A DNA stretch of 64,000 bases, taken from Campylobacter ornithocola (GTDB lineage Bacteria > Campylobacterota > Campylobacteria > Campylobacterales > Campylobacteraceae). Positions 14,299 through 24,059 of the stretch are shown one piece after another. The stretch's first letter is position 1; the number at the start of each line of letters is the position of its first letter. Location: the NCBI RefSeq assembly GCF_013201605.1, contig NZ_CP053848.1, forward strand, positions 620,001 to 684,000, given 5' to 3'. The position numbers were made by a program, and so were the translations under genes. A model generated the notes under the pieces. It did not search any database. It was not told where the DNA came from and saw only the letters and a list, made by a program, of their open reading frames with translations.

Positions 14299-14758
14299 GC
14301 AAAGATTAAATCAATTTAAAAAAATATATCCCGAAATTTTAGAGTTAAGCTTGGCGGAAAAATCCCCATTTGGAGAATTAAAAAAGATATTAGATGATAG
14401 CATAAAAAATGATGTTATTAAAAACGAAGAGCAGTTTAAAACTTTAGCGAATGCGCTATCTTTAGTAGGACAAAGTATAGTAGCACAAAGTCAAACGACA
14501 GCATTGGGTATGATTTTGCAAGGTGATGAAAACGAACTTAATAGCGAGAAAATAAAACTTATACAAGCACAAATAGAAACTGAAAAGAAAAAACCCGCAC
14601 TCATAGATAGACAACGAGAACAAATAGATGATATGTTAAGAATAGAAGCGGCAAAAGTTGCACAAGGATATAGTTTTGGGCTAAGCGCAGGTGGGCTTGA
14701 AATACCAAAAGAGTTGGAATCTTGGGTAAAAGAAAAAATTGAAAATATAGATAAATGA
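14288..14758 (+). CDS. Phage protein of unknown function, helical
   Basis: 156 aa. Of the two adjacent ATGs, 14288 has the better spacing to the AAGGAG at 14275-14280. It overlaps the o-spanin gene. The sequence is helical throughout, with LIQAQIETEKKKPALIDRQ in the middle and a C-terminal region YSFGLSAGGLEIPKELESW. It is placed just before the 530-aa protein, with an ATGA overlap, so the two are translated together. I do not recognise the family. Confidence 0.6.
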   Translation: MNYEQRLNQFKKIYPEILELSLAEKSPFGELKKILDDSIKNDVIKNEEQFKTLANALSLVGQSIVAQSQTTALGMILQGDENELNSEKIKLIQAQIETEKKKPALIDRQREQIDDMLRIEAAKVAQGYSFGLSAGGLEIPKELESWVKEKIENIDK

Positions 14759-16347
14759 TTGATAAAAAATATAGAACTCCAAAATATTTTTTAAGAGCTA
14801 AATATCCACAGAATGCAAATGACATAGGATATGTAGAATGCTATCAAGCTTGGTTTTTATACGGAACTACCTTTGTACATAAATATGTAGAGCTTTTGCA
14901 TAAACAATTAATAAGAAAAGGTAGGGCTGTAAAAACAAGAATTTATCATCCACTTTTTCTAAATTCCTATGGGATTGATTTTTATGATATTAAAAGTCCT
15001 TCTAGAGCTCCATATAATTACCATAATAGTGGGGATTTGGGGTTAAATCAGTTTTTTGTAGGTCAAAACCCTTATGAGTGGTATAGAGGAGACCCTGGAG
15101 ATAAAAGTGGAATATATCATGATACTTGTCAAATTATAAGGAAAAGACAAAATTTAAGCTTGTTTAGTTTTGATTTTCATGGAAAAAATGTTGTTACAAA
15201 CCCTAGCTATCTTTTAAAATACAAAGAAGAGTTAAAGAATTTTTATTATCTACATGATCTTACTTTTGAAAAAATACATGGCTTTTATGGTGCTATAGTC
15301 CCTGGATATGGTAAGCCAAAATATATTTTTGTAAAATCTAATATAGTTAATAATGAGCTTGTAAAACCTAATTTTATTTTACCGGATAAAGACAAATTTA
15401 AGCCAAGTTTAGTAGAGAGTGAAGATGGTAGATATTACAATTTAAGACCATATTATGATGAGTTCTTGAGATTAAATAAAAATGTATTTATTGTACCTGA
15501 AAAAATATCTAATATTGATTTTTTAAGTGCATTTAATAATAACATTAATGTTTCTAAACTCGGCGATATATTTCACCCTCTAGCTTTTCTTTCTAATTTA
15601 AATAATATAGCCTATCAAGAGCCTGTTGTTTTGAGAAGTCAGAATAATCTTTTTAACAAAAACATCTCATTAATGCCTTGTTATAACAATGAAAGCAATA
15701 TGCCCTATGGAAGAAAAGATAGATGGTTTATTTTATGGGATAGTATGTATGATCTTTATGTGAAAGAAGATAAGGAATGGTGGGAGTTTATAATAGCTCC
15801 TGTTGTTTCTGCTGTGATTGTTTTTATTAGTTTTTATACAGGTGGAGTTATAGGTGGGGCTTTAGGCGGTATGATAGGCGGAGCTTCGGCCACAATTATA
15901 ACAAATATAACAATCGCACTTAGTACGCTTGGAGGTGTTATAGACGCGTTAAGTTTTTTAGGCATAGTAGATAATGGAAGTTCTTTAGCTAAAATAAATA
16001 AAGTTTTAAAATTGGTTTTAGCTGTTGCGGGATTGGTAAGTGCTGGATATAAAATAGGAGTTGATATTAATACAGCAATATCTAATCAAACCCCTATAGT
16101 TGATGTTTTAATTAATAAAGATACTACATCTTTAGATATTATAGGTTATATTAGTGATATATTTTTAAGCTCTAATTTAAAAGAAGCTAGTTTGCCTTTA
16201 GATGAAAATAGTGATATTGATGAGCATGTTTTTTTTGGAGAGGCTTCAAAGGAAGATATTAAAATGGTAACTAAAAATCTACTAAATGAAAACTGGTATA
16301 GTTTTGACACCTTAGATATTTTAAATGAAAAAGATGTTGAGATATAA
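14755..16347 (+). CDS. Large phage protein with glycine-rich membrane segment, possibly virion-ejected
   Basis: 530 aa, not recognised. The first ~330 residues are rich in Tyr, Phe and Asn and look like a compact soluble domain (FSFDFHGKNVVTNPSYLLKYKEE...). Residues ~341-400 form a hydrophobic glycine-rich stretch (GGVIGGALGGMIGGASATII), and a second hydrophobic segment is at ~417-435. This pattern is seen in phage proteins that insert in a membrane, such as ejected internal virion proteins and channel-forming effectors. It is the last gene before the attachment site, a place where phages often carry lysogenic-conversion genes, so an accessory or toxin role is also possible. Confidence 0.5.
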   Translation: MIDKKYRTPKYFLRAKYPQNANDIGYVECYQAWFLYGTTFVHKYVELLHKQLIRKGRAVKTRIYHPLFLNSYGIDFYDIKSPSRAPYNYHNSGDLGLNQFFVGQNPYEWYRGDPGDKSGIYHDTCQIIRKRQNLSLFSFDFHGKNVVTNPSYLLKYKEELKNFYYLHDLTFEKIHGFYGAIVPGYGKPKYIFVKSNIVNNELVKPNFILPDKDKFKPSLVESEDGRYYNLRPYYDEFLRLNKNVFIVPEKISNIDFLSAFNNNINVSKLGDIFHPLAFLSNLNNIAYQEPVVLRSQNNLFNKNISLMPCYNNESNMPYGRKDRWFILWDSMYDLYVKEDKEWWEFIIAPVVSAVIVFISFYTGGVIGGALGGMIGGASATIITNITIALSTLGGVIDALSFLGIVDNGSSLAKINKVLKLVLAVAGLVSAGYKIGVDINTAISNQTPIVDVLINKDTTSLDIIGYISDIFLSSNLKEASLPLDENSDIDEHVFFGEASKEDIKMVTKNLLNENWYSFDTLDILNEKDVEI

Positions 16348-16496
16348 TTTAGATAATTAAGTTTTGTCTAATATATTTTAAAGTATCTTTTTGGAAAATA
16401 AAAAAATATATGTTCTTAGCAAATTATACCCATTTTATACCTATTTGTGAATTTTTTGGTATAAAATATCTATAAATAAGCTATTTTATAGCATAG

Positions 16497-16519
16497 TTCA
16501 AACCTTGCTGGGGACACCA
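16497..16519 (+). other. Right attachment site: duplicated 3' end of a tRNA gene
   Basis: It consists of T-loop TTCAAAC, the 3' half of the T-stem CTTGC, the acceptor 3' strand TGGGGAC, discriminator A and CCA. The 5' partners (GCAAG in the T-stem, GTCCCCA in the acceptor) are absent, so this is not a tRNA gene but the 3' piece left by integration. The acceptor end resembles Arg tRNAs of other bacteria; the isotype cannot be settled here. The intact tRNA should lie at the other end of the element. Confidence 0.7.
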
Positions 16520-16533
16520 TTTTAAGGAAAAAG

Positions 16534-17001
16534 ATGTTTCATATAGTCTTAGTTGAGCCTCGTATACCGCAAAATACAGGAAGTATAGGTAGAATGTGTT
16601 TTAATGTAGGGTTTACTTTGCATATTATCAATCCACTTTTTAGCGTTGATGAAAAAGCAGTTAAAAGAGCAGGGCTTGATTATTGGAAAAAATTAAATCC
16701 TTTACTATGGAATAATTTAGAAGATTTTTTAAAAGAATATGAGAAATTTCAAGATAGATTTTTCTTTGCAACAACTAAGACTACTCAGGCTTATTTTGAT
16801 ATAAACTACCAAAAAGGCGATTTTTTGTTTTTTGGAAGTGAGAGTTTTGGCTTACCTATGGATTTAATGCAAAAAAAATGGGAAAATACCATTACTATAC
16901 CGATGAAAGATTGTGGAAGAAGTTTGAATTTAGCCACAAGTGTGGGCATAGTGAGTTATGAAGCTTTGAGACAAAATTTTGCCTCTTTTGAAAAATATTA
17001 A
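16534..17001 (+). CDS. trmL: tRNA (cytidine(34)-2'-O)-methyltransferase TrmL
   Basis: 155 aa, the usual TrmL length. This is a SPOUT (trefoil-knot) methyltransferase that methylates the wobble ribose of tRNA-Leu using SAM. Motifs: N-terminal [15 protein letters not shown] (residues 8-22), GSESFGLP (101-108) and [18 protein letters not shown] (129-146), which form the knot and SAM pocket. It starts 15 bp after the attachment site with AAGGA upstream. It is convergent with, and overlaps by 4 bp, the ABC transporter operon. Confidence 0.92.
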   Translation: MFHIVLVEPRIPQNTGSIGRMCFNVGFTLHIINPLFSVDEKAVKRAGLDYWKKLNPLLWNNLEDFLKEYEKFQDRFFFATTKTTQAYFDINYQKGDFLFFGSESFGLPMDLMQKKWENTITIPMKDCGRSLNLATSVGIVSYEALRQNFASFEKY

Positions 17002-17726
17002 TGGTTTAAAACTTGATTCAAAAATTCTTTCAATCTTTCATTTGTTGGATTTTCAAAGGCTATTTTAGGACTTTCATCTACTGCTATAACGCCTTTATCC
17101 ATAAAGAAAATTCGATTAGCTACATTTCTTGCAAATCCCATTTCATGTGTAACTACAAGCATGGTTAAACCTTCTTTGGCTACTTCTTTCATGATGTTTA
17201 AAACTTCACCTATCATTTCAGGGTCTAATGCTGAAGTTGGCTCATCAAATAAAATTACATCAGGATTCATCATTAATGATCTTGCTATAGCAATACGTTG
17301 TTTTTGTCCACCTGAAAGTTTGTGAGGGAAATAATTTTCTTTATCACTTAGACCAACTTTTTTGAGTAATTCTCGTGCTTTTTTTACTGCCTCATCTTTA
17401 CTCATGATTTTAGTTTGCACCGGCGCTAGACATAAATTTTCTAAAACATTTTTATTATTAAAAAGATTAAAATGTTGAAATACCATGCTGACTTTTTGAC
17501 GAATTTTATTTATATCTGTTTTTTTATCAAGTATATTAATACCATTGATATAAATATTACCACTATCAGGTGTTTCAAGTTTATTTAAACATCGTAAAAA
17601 AGTACTTTTTCCACCTCCACTAGGTCCTATAATAGCAACAATATCACCTTTGTGTATTTCAGTGCTAATATCTTTTAAAACTTCTAATTCCCCATATTTT
17701 TTAATCAAATTTTCTATTTTAATCAT
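16998..17726 (-). CDS. Polar amino-acid ABC transporter, ATP-binding protein
   Basis: 242 aa, GlnQ/HisP type. Walker A GPSGGGKS (residues 34-41), signature [15 protein letters not shown] and Walker [13 protein letters not shown] are all intact, followed by the switch His in VVTHEMGFA. It powers import with the permease encoded upstream (8-bp overlap). The solute-binding protein gene is not in the window. Confidence 0.9.
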   Translation of the reverse strand: MIKIENLIKKYGELEVLKDISTEIHKGDIVAIIGPSGGGKSTFLRCLNKLETPDSGNIYINGINILDKKTDINKIRQKVSMVFQHFNLFNNKNVLENLCLAPVQTKIMSKDEAVKKARELLKKVGLSDKENYFPHKLSGGQKQRIAIARSLMMNPDVILFDEPTSALDPEMIGEVLNIMKEVAKEGLTMLVVTHEMGFARNVANRIFFMDKGVIAVDESPKIAFENPTNERLKEFLNQVLNH

Positions 17727-18480
17727 GTTTGTTTAATCTCGTTTCTATAAATCTTGCAATTAATGTTAGAATTTTAACACTTACATAATATACAAGTCCT
17801 GTAAAAATAATAGGCTTAGGATTATAATAAATTGCTTGCAAACTTTTACTTTGCATGGTAATATCCATAACGCTAATATAACCTACTATTGAAGTTTCTT
17901 TAAACAAAGAAATAAATTCATTCATCAAGGAAGGTAAAATATTTTTGATTGCTTGTGGAAAAATGATTAATCTCATAGAAGCAGAGTAGTTAAGTCCCAT
18001 CGCTCTTGCTGCTTCCATTTGTCCTTTATCAACACTCTGAATTCCACTTCTTACAATTTCAGCTACATAAGCAGAGCTATTAAGCCCAAGTGCAATGATA
18101 GCTACATAGAAATTATCACTCCAAGTAGCAAAAATTACTACTGAAAAAATCAAAAGTTGTAAAAGTAGTGGGGTTCCACGTATAATATCTATATATTCAT
18201 CAATGATGAAATTTAGACTTTGGATTTCTAAAAATCTTAAAAAAGCTATGAAAAAGCCAAGTGCTATTCCTATTAAAATTCCCCCCACTGTCAAACCAAG
18301 TGTTGTGAAATAACTATGAATATAAGCTTTTGCTTCTATAGTATAAGCGTATTCACCTGTGGCTAAACCATTTTGATCTTTAACTTGTAGAATTTCAATG
18401 GGAAATGAAAAATAAGCCCAAAAAACAATAATGGCAAAAAATACAAAAAGTTTTATCGTGTTTTGTTTCAACTTACACAC
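17719..18480 (-). CDS. Polar amino-acid ABC transporter, permease
   Basis: 253 aa, HisM/GlnP family. There are about five membrane segments, and the cytoplasmic EAA loop ([20 protein letters not shown]) contacts the ATPase. An N-terminal periplasmic loop containing [18 protein letters not shown] follows the first membrane segment. First gene of a two-gene operon, divergent from the AgcS symporter. Confidence 0.88.
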   Translation of the reverse strand: MCKLKQNTIKLFVFFAIIVFWAYFSFPIEILQVKDQNGLATGEYAYTIEAKAYIHSYFTTLGLTVGGILIGIALGFFIAFLRFLEIQSLNFIIDEYIDIIRGTPLLLQLLIFSVVIFATWSDNFYVAIIALGLNSSAYVAEIVRSGIQSVDKGQMEAARAMGLNYSASMRLIIFPQAIKNILPSLMNEFISLFKETSIVGYISVMDITMQSKSLQAIYYNPKPIIFTGLVYYVSVKILTLIARFIETRLNKHD

Positions 18481-18692
18481 CTTGTAAAATTTTAAAAATA
18501 TAAGTGTATAAAAATTAAGTTTTTTTTTTACTTAAAGGTATTTTGTGTGATTTAATTACTAGTATTTTGAGTTAATTTTTCACATAGCTTTAAAAAATAA
18601 AATAAATTTAACCTAAAATTATATTTTTTTATGACAAATTCATTTTTTTATGATAAATTTATGTTTGAAAATTATAAAAAAAGGAGATAAGT

Positions 18693-20135
18693 ATGGATTT
18701 AATATCCCAATTTGTTGCCTTTGTGAATAATCAGTATTATTCTATTTTGGTAATTTTACTTATTATTACGGGGTTTTATTATAGTTATTTGACGGGTTTT
18801 GTGCAATTTCGAATGCTTCCTTATGTGTTTGATATCTTAACAGAAAAGCAAGAAAAGCATGAAAAACACCATATTACTCCTTTTCAAGCTTTAATGATTT
18901 CAACAGCATCAAGAGTTGGTATAGGAAATATCGCAGGTATTGCAGTAGCAGTTGTTTTGGGTGGTCCTGGTGCTTTATTTTGGATGTGGGCTATGGCATT
19001 TTTTGGTGGTGCCTCAGCTTTTGCAGAAAGCACTTTAGCACAAGTTTATAAAAGTCGTGATGGAAAAAGTTTTAAAGGTGGTCCTGCTTATTATATTAGC
19101 AAAGCTTTAAATTTAAAATGGCTTGGAGCTATTTTTGCAGTGATTTTAATCATCACCTATGCTTATGGGTTCAATGGTCTTCAAAGTCAAACGATGACTT
19201 CAGCATTTGAGTTTTACTATAAGGGTATGGTTGATGCTAGCGAAGTAAGTTTTGCACAAAGTTGGTGGCCTATCGTAATAGGAGCTATTTTAGCCATTTT
19301 TGCAGCTTATATGTTTTTTGGTGATCATACTAAAATAGGTAAAGTAAGCTCAGTTATCGTTCCTATTATGGCGATGATTTATGTGGGTTTGTCTATTATA
19401 GCGATGTTTATGAATTTTGATAAAATTCCTGAAGTATTTTCTATGATTTTTAAAAGTGCTTTTGACTTTGAAGCTATTTTTGGCGGATTTGCGGGTTCTG
19501 CTTTGGTTATAGGTATAAAAAGAGGATTGTTTTCAAACGAGGCAGGTATGGGTTCAGCTCCAAATGCAGCAGCTTCAGCTCTAACAACTCATCCTGCAAA
19601 ACAAGGAGTTATTCAAGCATTTTCTGTATTAATTGATGTGATTATTTGTACAAGTTCAGGATTTTTAGTATTATTTTCACTTGCCTATGCAAACAACATT
19701 GGAGTAGATGGTAAGCCTATTTTAACAGCTCTGCCTTTAGTGCAAGAATCTATGAAAGAATACTATGGAAATTTAGGAGTACATTTTACTACTGTTAGTA
19801 TAGTTTTATTTGCTATTACTTCTTTAATTGGAAATTATTACTATGCTCAAGCAAATATTAAATATCTTACTCAAAATCCTATTATTATCAATATATTCAA
19901 AGCAAGTGCTGTGCTTATGATTTTTATCGGTGCAAATATGGATTTAAAATTTGCATGGGATTTAGCTGATACTACTATGGCATTTATGGCTACAATTAAT
20001 ATCGTTTCTATTTTATTACTTGGTAGTATAGTTAAAAAGGTATTAAAAGATTTTAGTGAGCAAAAAAGACAAGGTAGAGATCCTGTATTTAGTGCTTCAA
20101 AACTTGGTATTAAAAACGCAGAGTGTTGGGATTGA
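18693..20135 (+). CDS. Alanine/sodium (AgcS family) symporter
   Basis: 480 aa with about ten membrane segments. The AgcS signature region is present: STASRVGIGNIAGIAVAVVLGG, then PGALFWMWAMAFFGGASAFAE and, later, KRGLFSNEAGMGSAPNAAA. It imports small neutral amino acids with Na+. A GGAG site lies at 18682-18685. A small membrane-protein ORF overlaps its stop codon by 1 bp. Confidence 0.9.
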   Translation: MDLISQFVAFVNNQYYSILVILLIITGFYYSYLTGFVQFRMLPYVFDILTEKQEKHEKHHITPFQALMISTASRVGIGNIAGIAVAVVLGGPGALFWMWAMAFFGGASAFAESTLAQVYKSRDGKSFKGGPAYYISKALNLKWLGAIFAVILIITYAYGFNGLQSQTMTSAFEFYYKGMVDASEVSFAQSWWPIVIGAILAIFAAYMFFGDHTKIGKVSSVIVPIMAMIYVGLSIIAMFMNFDKIPEVFSMIFKSAFDFEAIFGGFAGSALVIGIKRGLFSNEAGMGSAPNAAASALTTHPAKQGVIQAFSVLIDVIICTSSGFLVLFSLAYANNIGVDGKPILTALPLVQESMKEYYGNLGVHFTTVSIVLFAITSLIGNYYYAQANIKYLTQNPIIINIFKASAVLMIFIGANMDLKFAWDLADTTMAFMATINIVSILLLGSIVKKVLKDFSEQKRQGRDPVFSASKLGIKNAECWD

Positions 20136-20275
20136 TGTTAGATTATATTATTATTGCTTTGTTTATAGCTTTTATGATTTTTCTTGTATTTGGTTTTAAC
20201 CGCCAAATGCAAGAAAAAGCCAAGCAAAGAGAAGAAAAACTAAAAACAAAGAAAGATTTTAAAAAAAATAGGTAA
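20135..20275 (+). CDS. Small single-span membrane protein
   Basis: 46 aa starting MLDYIIIALFIAFMIF. One hydrophobic span (residues 4-20) is followed by a strongly basic tail with QREEKLKTKKDFKKNR. It overlaps the stop of the symporter gene by 1 bp, so it is translationally coupled to it. It may be a small partner of the transporter, but this is guesswork from position. Confidence 0.6.
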   Translation: MLDYIIIALFIAFMIFLVFGFNRQMQEKAKQREEKLKTKKDFKKNR

Positions 20276-20308
20276 AATACACTAAAAATTTTTTAAAAAG
20301 AGTGTAAA

Positions 20309-22303
20309 ATGAAATTATTAATAGAAATAGGCACAGAGGAACTTCCTGCTATTCCTTTATTACAAGAACTTCCAAATATTAGTAAAAAATGGGAAAAGAT
20401 TTTACAAGAGTATCATTTAGAATCTGAATTTAAATTTTTCTATACTCCTAGAAGATTAGTTTTTATTCATGAAAATTTTAAAGAAAAACAAGATGATTCT
20501 TTTGTGGAATTTATAGGTGCTCCTAAGGCAATAGCCTATAAAGATGGAAAACTTACCCAAGCAGGACTTAGCTTTTTAAAAAAAAGTGGCTTAAACGAAG
20601 AAGAACTTGAATTTAAGGAAATTAAAGGCAAAGAGGTATTGTATTGTCAAAAACAAGTACAAGGCTTGCAAAGTAAAGCGGTTTTAGCACAAATGATTGA
20701 AGCTTTCTTAAAAAGTTTGAGTTTTGGTAAAACTATGAGATGGGGTGATGGTAGCTTTGAATTTATCAGAGCTATCCGCTCGCTTTGTTGTGTTTTAAAT
20801 GATGAATTGATTGAGTTTGAGAGCTATGGTGTTAAAAGTGCAAAGAGTACTTTTGTGCATAGAAGTGTTAGTTATGATTTAATATCTTTTACAAACATTG
20901 ATGAGTATTTTAAAACTTTAGAGCAAAATTATATTATTTTAGATCAAGAACAAAGAAAAAAACTTATCATTGAGCAGTTAAAAACACTTGAAAAAGAAAA
21001 TGATATTACTATTGCAGAAGATGATGAGCTTTTAGCTGAAGTTGTGGCTATCACAGAATATCCAAAAGCATTATTAGGGCATTTTGAGAAAGAATATTTA
21101 GAAATTCCAAGCGAAGTGATAATCACTTCTATGAGAGAAAATCAACGCTATTTTGCTGTATTTAAAAACAATACTTTGAGCAATCATTTTATTGTAGTTT
21201 CTAATGCAGTTTGCGAGGATTATTCTAAAATCATCAATGGGAATGAAAGAGTCTTAAGAGCAAGATTAAGTGATGCAATGTTTTTTTGGAAGAATGACTT
21301 AGTACAGGGTTTAAATAATGACAAAATAAGCCAAATGATCTATCTTGAAGGGCTTGGAACCTTAAAAGATAAAATCATTAGAGAACAAAAAATTGCTACT
21401 AAGCTTTGTGAAGTTTTTGCTAATACTCAAAAAGATGAAATTTTAAAAACCATAGAATACTCAAAAGCCGATCTAAGTACTCAAATGGTGTATGAATTTA
21501 CTGACCTTCAAGGCATTATGGGATCTTATTATGCTAAGGCTATGGGTATGAGCGATGAGATTGCTTTGGCAATTAAAGAACAATACCTTCCAAATGGTGA
21601 TAATTCAGCTATGCCAAGTAATGAATTTAGCTCCATTGTGGCTTTAGCTTGTAAACTTGATACACTTATGGGACTTTTTTCAATGGGGAAAATTCCAAGT
21701 GGTACAAAAGATCCTTATGCTTTAAGAAGAGCAGCAAATGGTGTTTTAAAAATTATTCTAGTTTTAAATAAAAATTTTGATCTTAAGGCATTTTTAGAAG
21801 CAATATCTAGCGAATATAAAAGCTTTGATTTGAAAATTTTATTAGACTTTATCTTAGAGCGTTTATATACTCTTTATGAGGTTAATGCTTCTTTTGTTAA
21901 AGCTGTACTTAGTTCTAGAACTTATGATGTTATTTATATTGATTCTTGTATTAAAGCTTTAATTCAAAGTGCAAATAAGGCAGATTTTAGTCAAAATTTT
22001 GCTACTTTTAAGCGTCTGGCGAATATTGCAGTATTAAGTGAGGATCAAGTTAATGAAAATTTATTTAGTGCCCAAGAAGAAAGAGATTTGTATCAAGCTT
22101 TTATACAGTGTAAAACAAAAGAAAACAATACTCAAGAGCTTTTAGAAAGCCTTTTTGCACTAAAACCACAAATTGATGCTTTTTTCGATAAAGTGATGAT
22201 TAATGATAAAAATGAGAATATTAAAAATAATCGTCAAGCTTTGGTATGTGCAATTTATCGTGAGTTTTTAAAAATAGCTGATATTAAAGAGCTTAGCATA
22301 TGA
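20309..22303 (+). CDS. glyS: Glycine--tRNA ligase beta subunit
   Basis: 664 aa, standard for the bacterial alpha2beta2 enzyme. The N-terminus MKLLIEIGTEELPA and the region KRSKADLSTQ-like YSKADLSTQMVYEFTDLQG with DPYALRRAANG are diagnostic. It charges tRNA-Gly with the alpha subunit, which is not in the window. The next gene overlaps by 4 bp. Confidence 0.95.
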   Translation: MKLLIEIGTEELPAIPLLQELPNISKKWEKILQEYHLESEFKFFYTPRRLVFIHENFKEKQDDSFVEFIGAPKAIAYKDGKLTQAGLSFLKKSGLNEEELEFKEIKGKEVLYCQKQVQGLQSKAVLAQMIEAFLKSLSFGKTMRWGDGSFEFIRAIRSLCCVLNDELIEFESYGVKSAKSTFVHRSVSYDLISFTNIDEYFKTLEQNYIILDQEQRKKLIIEQLKTLEKENDITIAEDDELLAEVVAITEYPKALLGHFEKEYLEIPSEVIITSMRENQRYFAVFKNNTLSNHFIVVSNAVCEDYSKIINGNERVLRARLSDAMFFWKNDLVQGLNNDKISQMIYLEGLGTLKDKIIREQKIATKLCEVFANTQKDEILKTIEYSKADLSTQMVYEFTDLQGIMGSYYAKAMGMSDEIALAIKEQYLPNGDNSAMPSNEFSSIVALACKLDTLMGLFSMGKIPSGTKDPYALRRAANGVLKIILVLNKNFDLKAFLEAISSEYKSFDLKILLDFILERLYTLYEVNASFVKAVLSSRTYDVIYIDSCIKALIQSANKADFSQNFATFKRLANIAVLSEDQVNENLFSAQEERDLYQAFIQCKTKENNTQELLESLFALKPQIDAFFDKVMINDKNENIKNNRQALVCAIYREFLKIADIKELSI

Positions 22304-23106
22304 GAAAAATTCTTTTTTTTCTATGTTTTTTGGTTTTTGTTTTAGAAGCTAGAGAGATTGAACTTGTAAAAGGGCAAGCGGTTTTTTTAGAATTTGATAA
22401 GGATAATTTTTTACAAATTAGCTCAAATTCTAAGAAACTTCCTTATTTTGAGTATAAAAATAAAGTTATTGTTAGTATAGCTATGCCTTATAAAAATCCT
22501 AAAGATAGAAAAATAATAGCAGAATTTAAAGATAATTCTAAAGAAGAAATTAACATAAAATTTAGCGAAGGTAATTACAAAAAAGAATTTTTAAAAGTTA
22601 GTGCTTCTAAGGTCAATCCACCTAAAGAAACGCTTGAACGTATTAGCAAAGAATATCAAGAAGCTATTAAAGTTTATAATGCTTATACTAATACAGCTTT
22701 ATTTGAAGGCAGTTTTGTATACCCTTTAAAAAGCAAGATTACTAGTGCTTTTGGAAAAGCAAGACTGTTTAATGATACTCTTAAAAGCTATCATAGTGGA
22801 ACTGATTTTAGAGCAGCTGTCGGAACAAAAATTTATGCTAGCAATGATGGTATTGTAAGGATTGCTTCAAATCGTTACTATGCAGGAAATTCTGTAGTGA
22901 TTGATCATGGGTATGGGATTTATTCTCAGTATTATCATCTATCAAAACTTAATGTAAAAGCAGGACAAAATATAAAAAAAGGCGAGCTTGTAGGTTTAAG
23001 TGGAGCTAGCGGTAGGGTTACTGGACCGCATTTGCATTTTGGAATTTTAGTCAATGGTGTGCAAGTTGATCCGCTTGATTTTATAGCTAAATTTAATGCT
23101 TTATAA
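22300..23106 (+). CDS. M23 family peptidoglycan endopeptidase
   Basis: 268 aa with a signal peptide (residues 1-17). The C-terminal LytM/M23 domain has intact zinc ligands: H and D in YHSGTDFRA, and the HLHFG motif in GPHLHFGILVNG. Family enzymes cut the peptide cross-links of peptidoglycan in the periplasm; homologues affect helical shape in Campylobacter. It overlaps glyS by 4 bp and the next gene by 1 bp. Confidence 0.88.
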   Translation: MRKILFFLCFLVFVLEAREIELVKGQAVFLEFDKDNFLQISSNSKKLPYFEYKNKVIVSIAMPYKNPKDRKIIAEFKDNSKEEINIKFSEGNYKKEFLKVSASKVNPPKETLERISKEYQEAIKVYNAYTNTALFEGSFVYPLKSKITSAFGKARLFNDTLKSYHSGTDFRAAVGTKIYASNDGIVRIASNRYYAGNSVVIDHGYGIYSQYYHLSKLNVKAGQNIKKGELVGLSGASGRVTGPHLHFGILVNGVQVDPLDFIAKFNAL

Positions 23107-24059
23107 TGATAGCTTTTAGTGAGTTTTTTCAAAATTGGATTGATAAATATTACTCTCAAGCTGTGAGTGTTGGCAAAAATGGAGATTTTTATACCGCAGC
23201 TAGTGTGGGAAATCTTTTTGGAGTACTCTTAGCTAATCATTTTTTAAAACTTATAGATGAGAAAAAGTTAACTTTGCCGGTTGAAGTTGTAGAAATAGGG
23301 GCGAATGAAGGGTATTTAATGCTTGATTTCATACAAGCTTTATACACGCTTAGAGCAGATGTTTTAGAACAAATTGAGTGTTTTATTATAGAACCACATG
23401 AAAAATTAAAAAATATCCAAAAGAAACTTTTTGATGAGTATGATTTAGATGTGAAAATTTATAATTCTTTAAAAGAATATCGTTTTAAAAATGCTTTTTT
23501 TTATGCTAATGAGTTATTTGATTGTTTTGCATGCGAGCTTATAAAAGATAAAACAATGGCGTATATTGATAATGATTTAAATATCGTTTTTAAACCTATG
23601 AATGAAAATCTTTTGAAAGAATGTGAAAAACATGCTATCACTAATAGTGAGCTTTGCATTGCTTATAAACCTTTTTTATCCAAACTAAAACAAGCTTGTG
23701 AAAAACTAACTTTTGCATGTTTTGATTATGCAAAAAAAGAAGAAAAAATTAGCATTAGAATGTATAAAAACCATCAGGTATATAATCTTTTTGAAGAAAA
23801 TTTAAAAGATTTTTTTACTAAAAGCGATATTACATATAATGTAAATTTTAATCATTTTATACAAGTTTTAAAAGAAGAGGGTTTTGAGGTGTTAGAATAT
23901 AAAAGCCAAAATCAAGCTCTGATTGATTTTGGTTTAGAAGAAATTATCGAGCAAGCCAAAAATACTAACCCTCAAATTTATAAAAACTTTATCAACCAAA
24001 GTAAAAATTTGATGTTTAACTTTGGTGATAAGTTTAAGTTTTTAGAATTTAAGCTTTAA
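23106..24059 (+). CDS. SAM-dependent methyltransferase, MidA/NDUFAF7-like
   Basis: 317 aa. The N-terminus FSEFFQNWIDKYYSQ...GDFYTAASVG matches the MidA/NDUFAF7 family, and VEVVEIGANEGYLMLDF is the SAM-binding glycine loop. Mitochondrial members methylate an Arg of complex I; the bacterial substrate is unknown. It is convergent with ribB and overlaps it by 11 bp. Confidence 0.8.
   Translation: MIAFSEFFQNWIDKYYSQAVSVGKNGDFYTAASVGNLFGVLLANHFLKLIDEKKLTLPVEVVEIGANEGYLMLDFIQALYTLRADVLEQIECFIIEPHEKLKNIQKKLFDEYDLDVKIYNSLKEYRFKNAFFYANELFDCFACELIKDKTMAYIDNDLNIVFKPMNENLLKECEKHAITNSELCIAYKPFLSKLKQACEKLTFACFDYAKKEEKISIRMYKNHQVYNLFEENLKDFFTKSDITYNVNFNHFIQVLKEEGFEVLEYKSQNQALIDFGLEEIIEQAKNTNPQIYKNFINQSKNLMFNFGDKFKFLEFKL

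Noticed and set aside
16480-16519. A complete tRNA gene before trmL
   Set aside because: No 5' acceptor strand GTCCCCA, D-arm or anticodon arm is present upstream. Only the 3' end exists, as expected of an attachment site.
18481-18692. Regulatory RNA between the ABC permease and the AgcS gene
   Set aside because: Only AT-rich divergent promoter DNA is visible, with no convincing stem or conserved motif.
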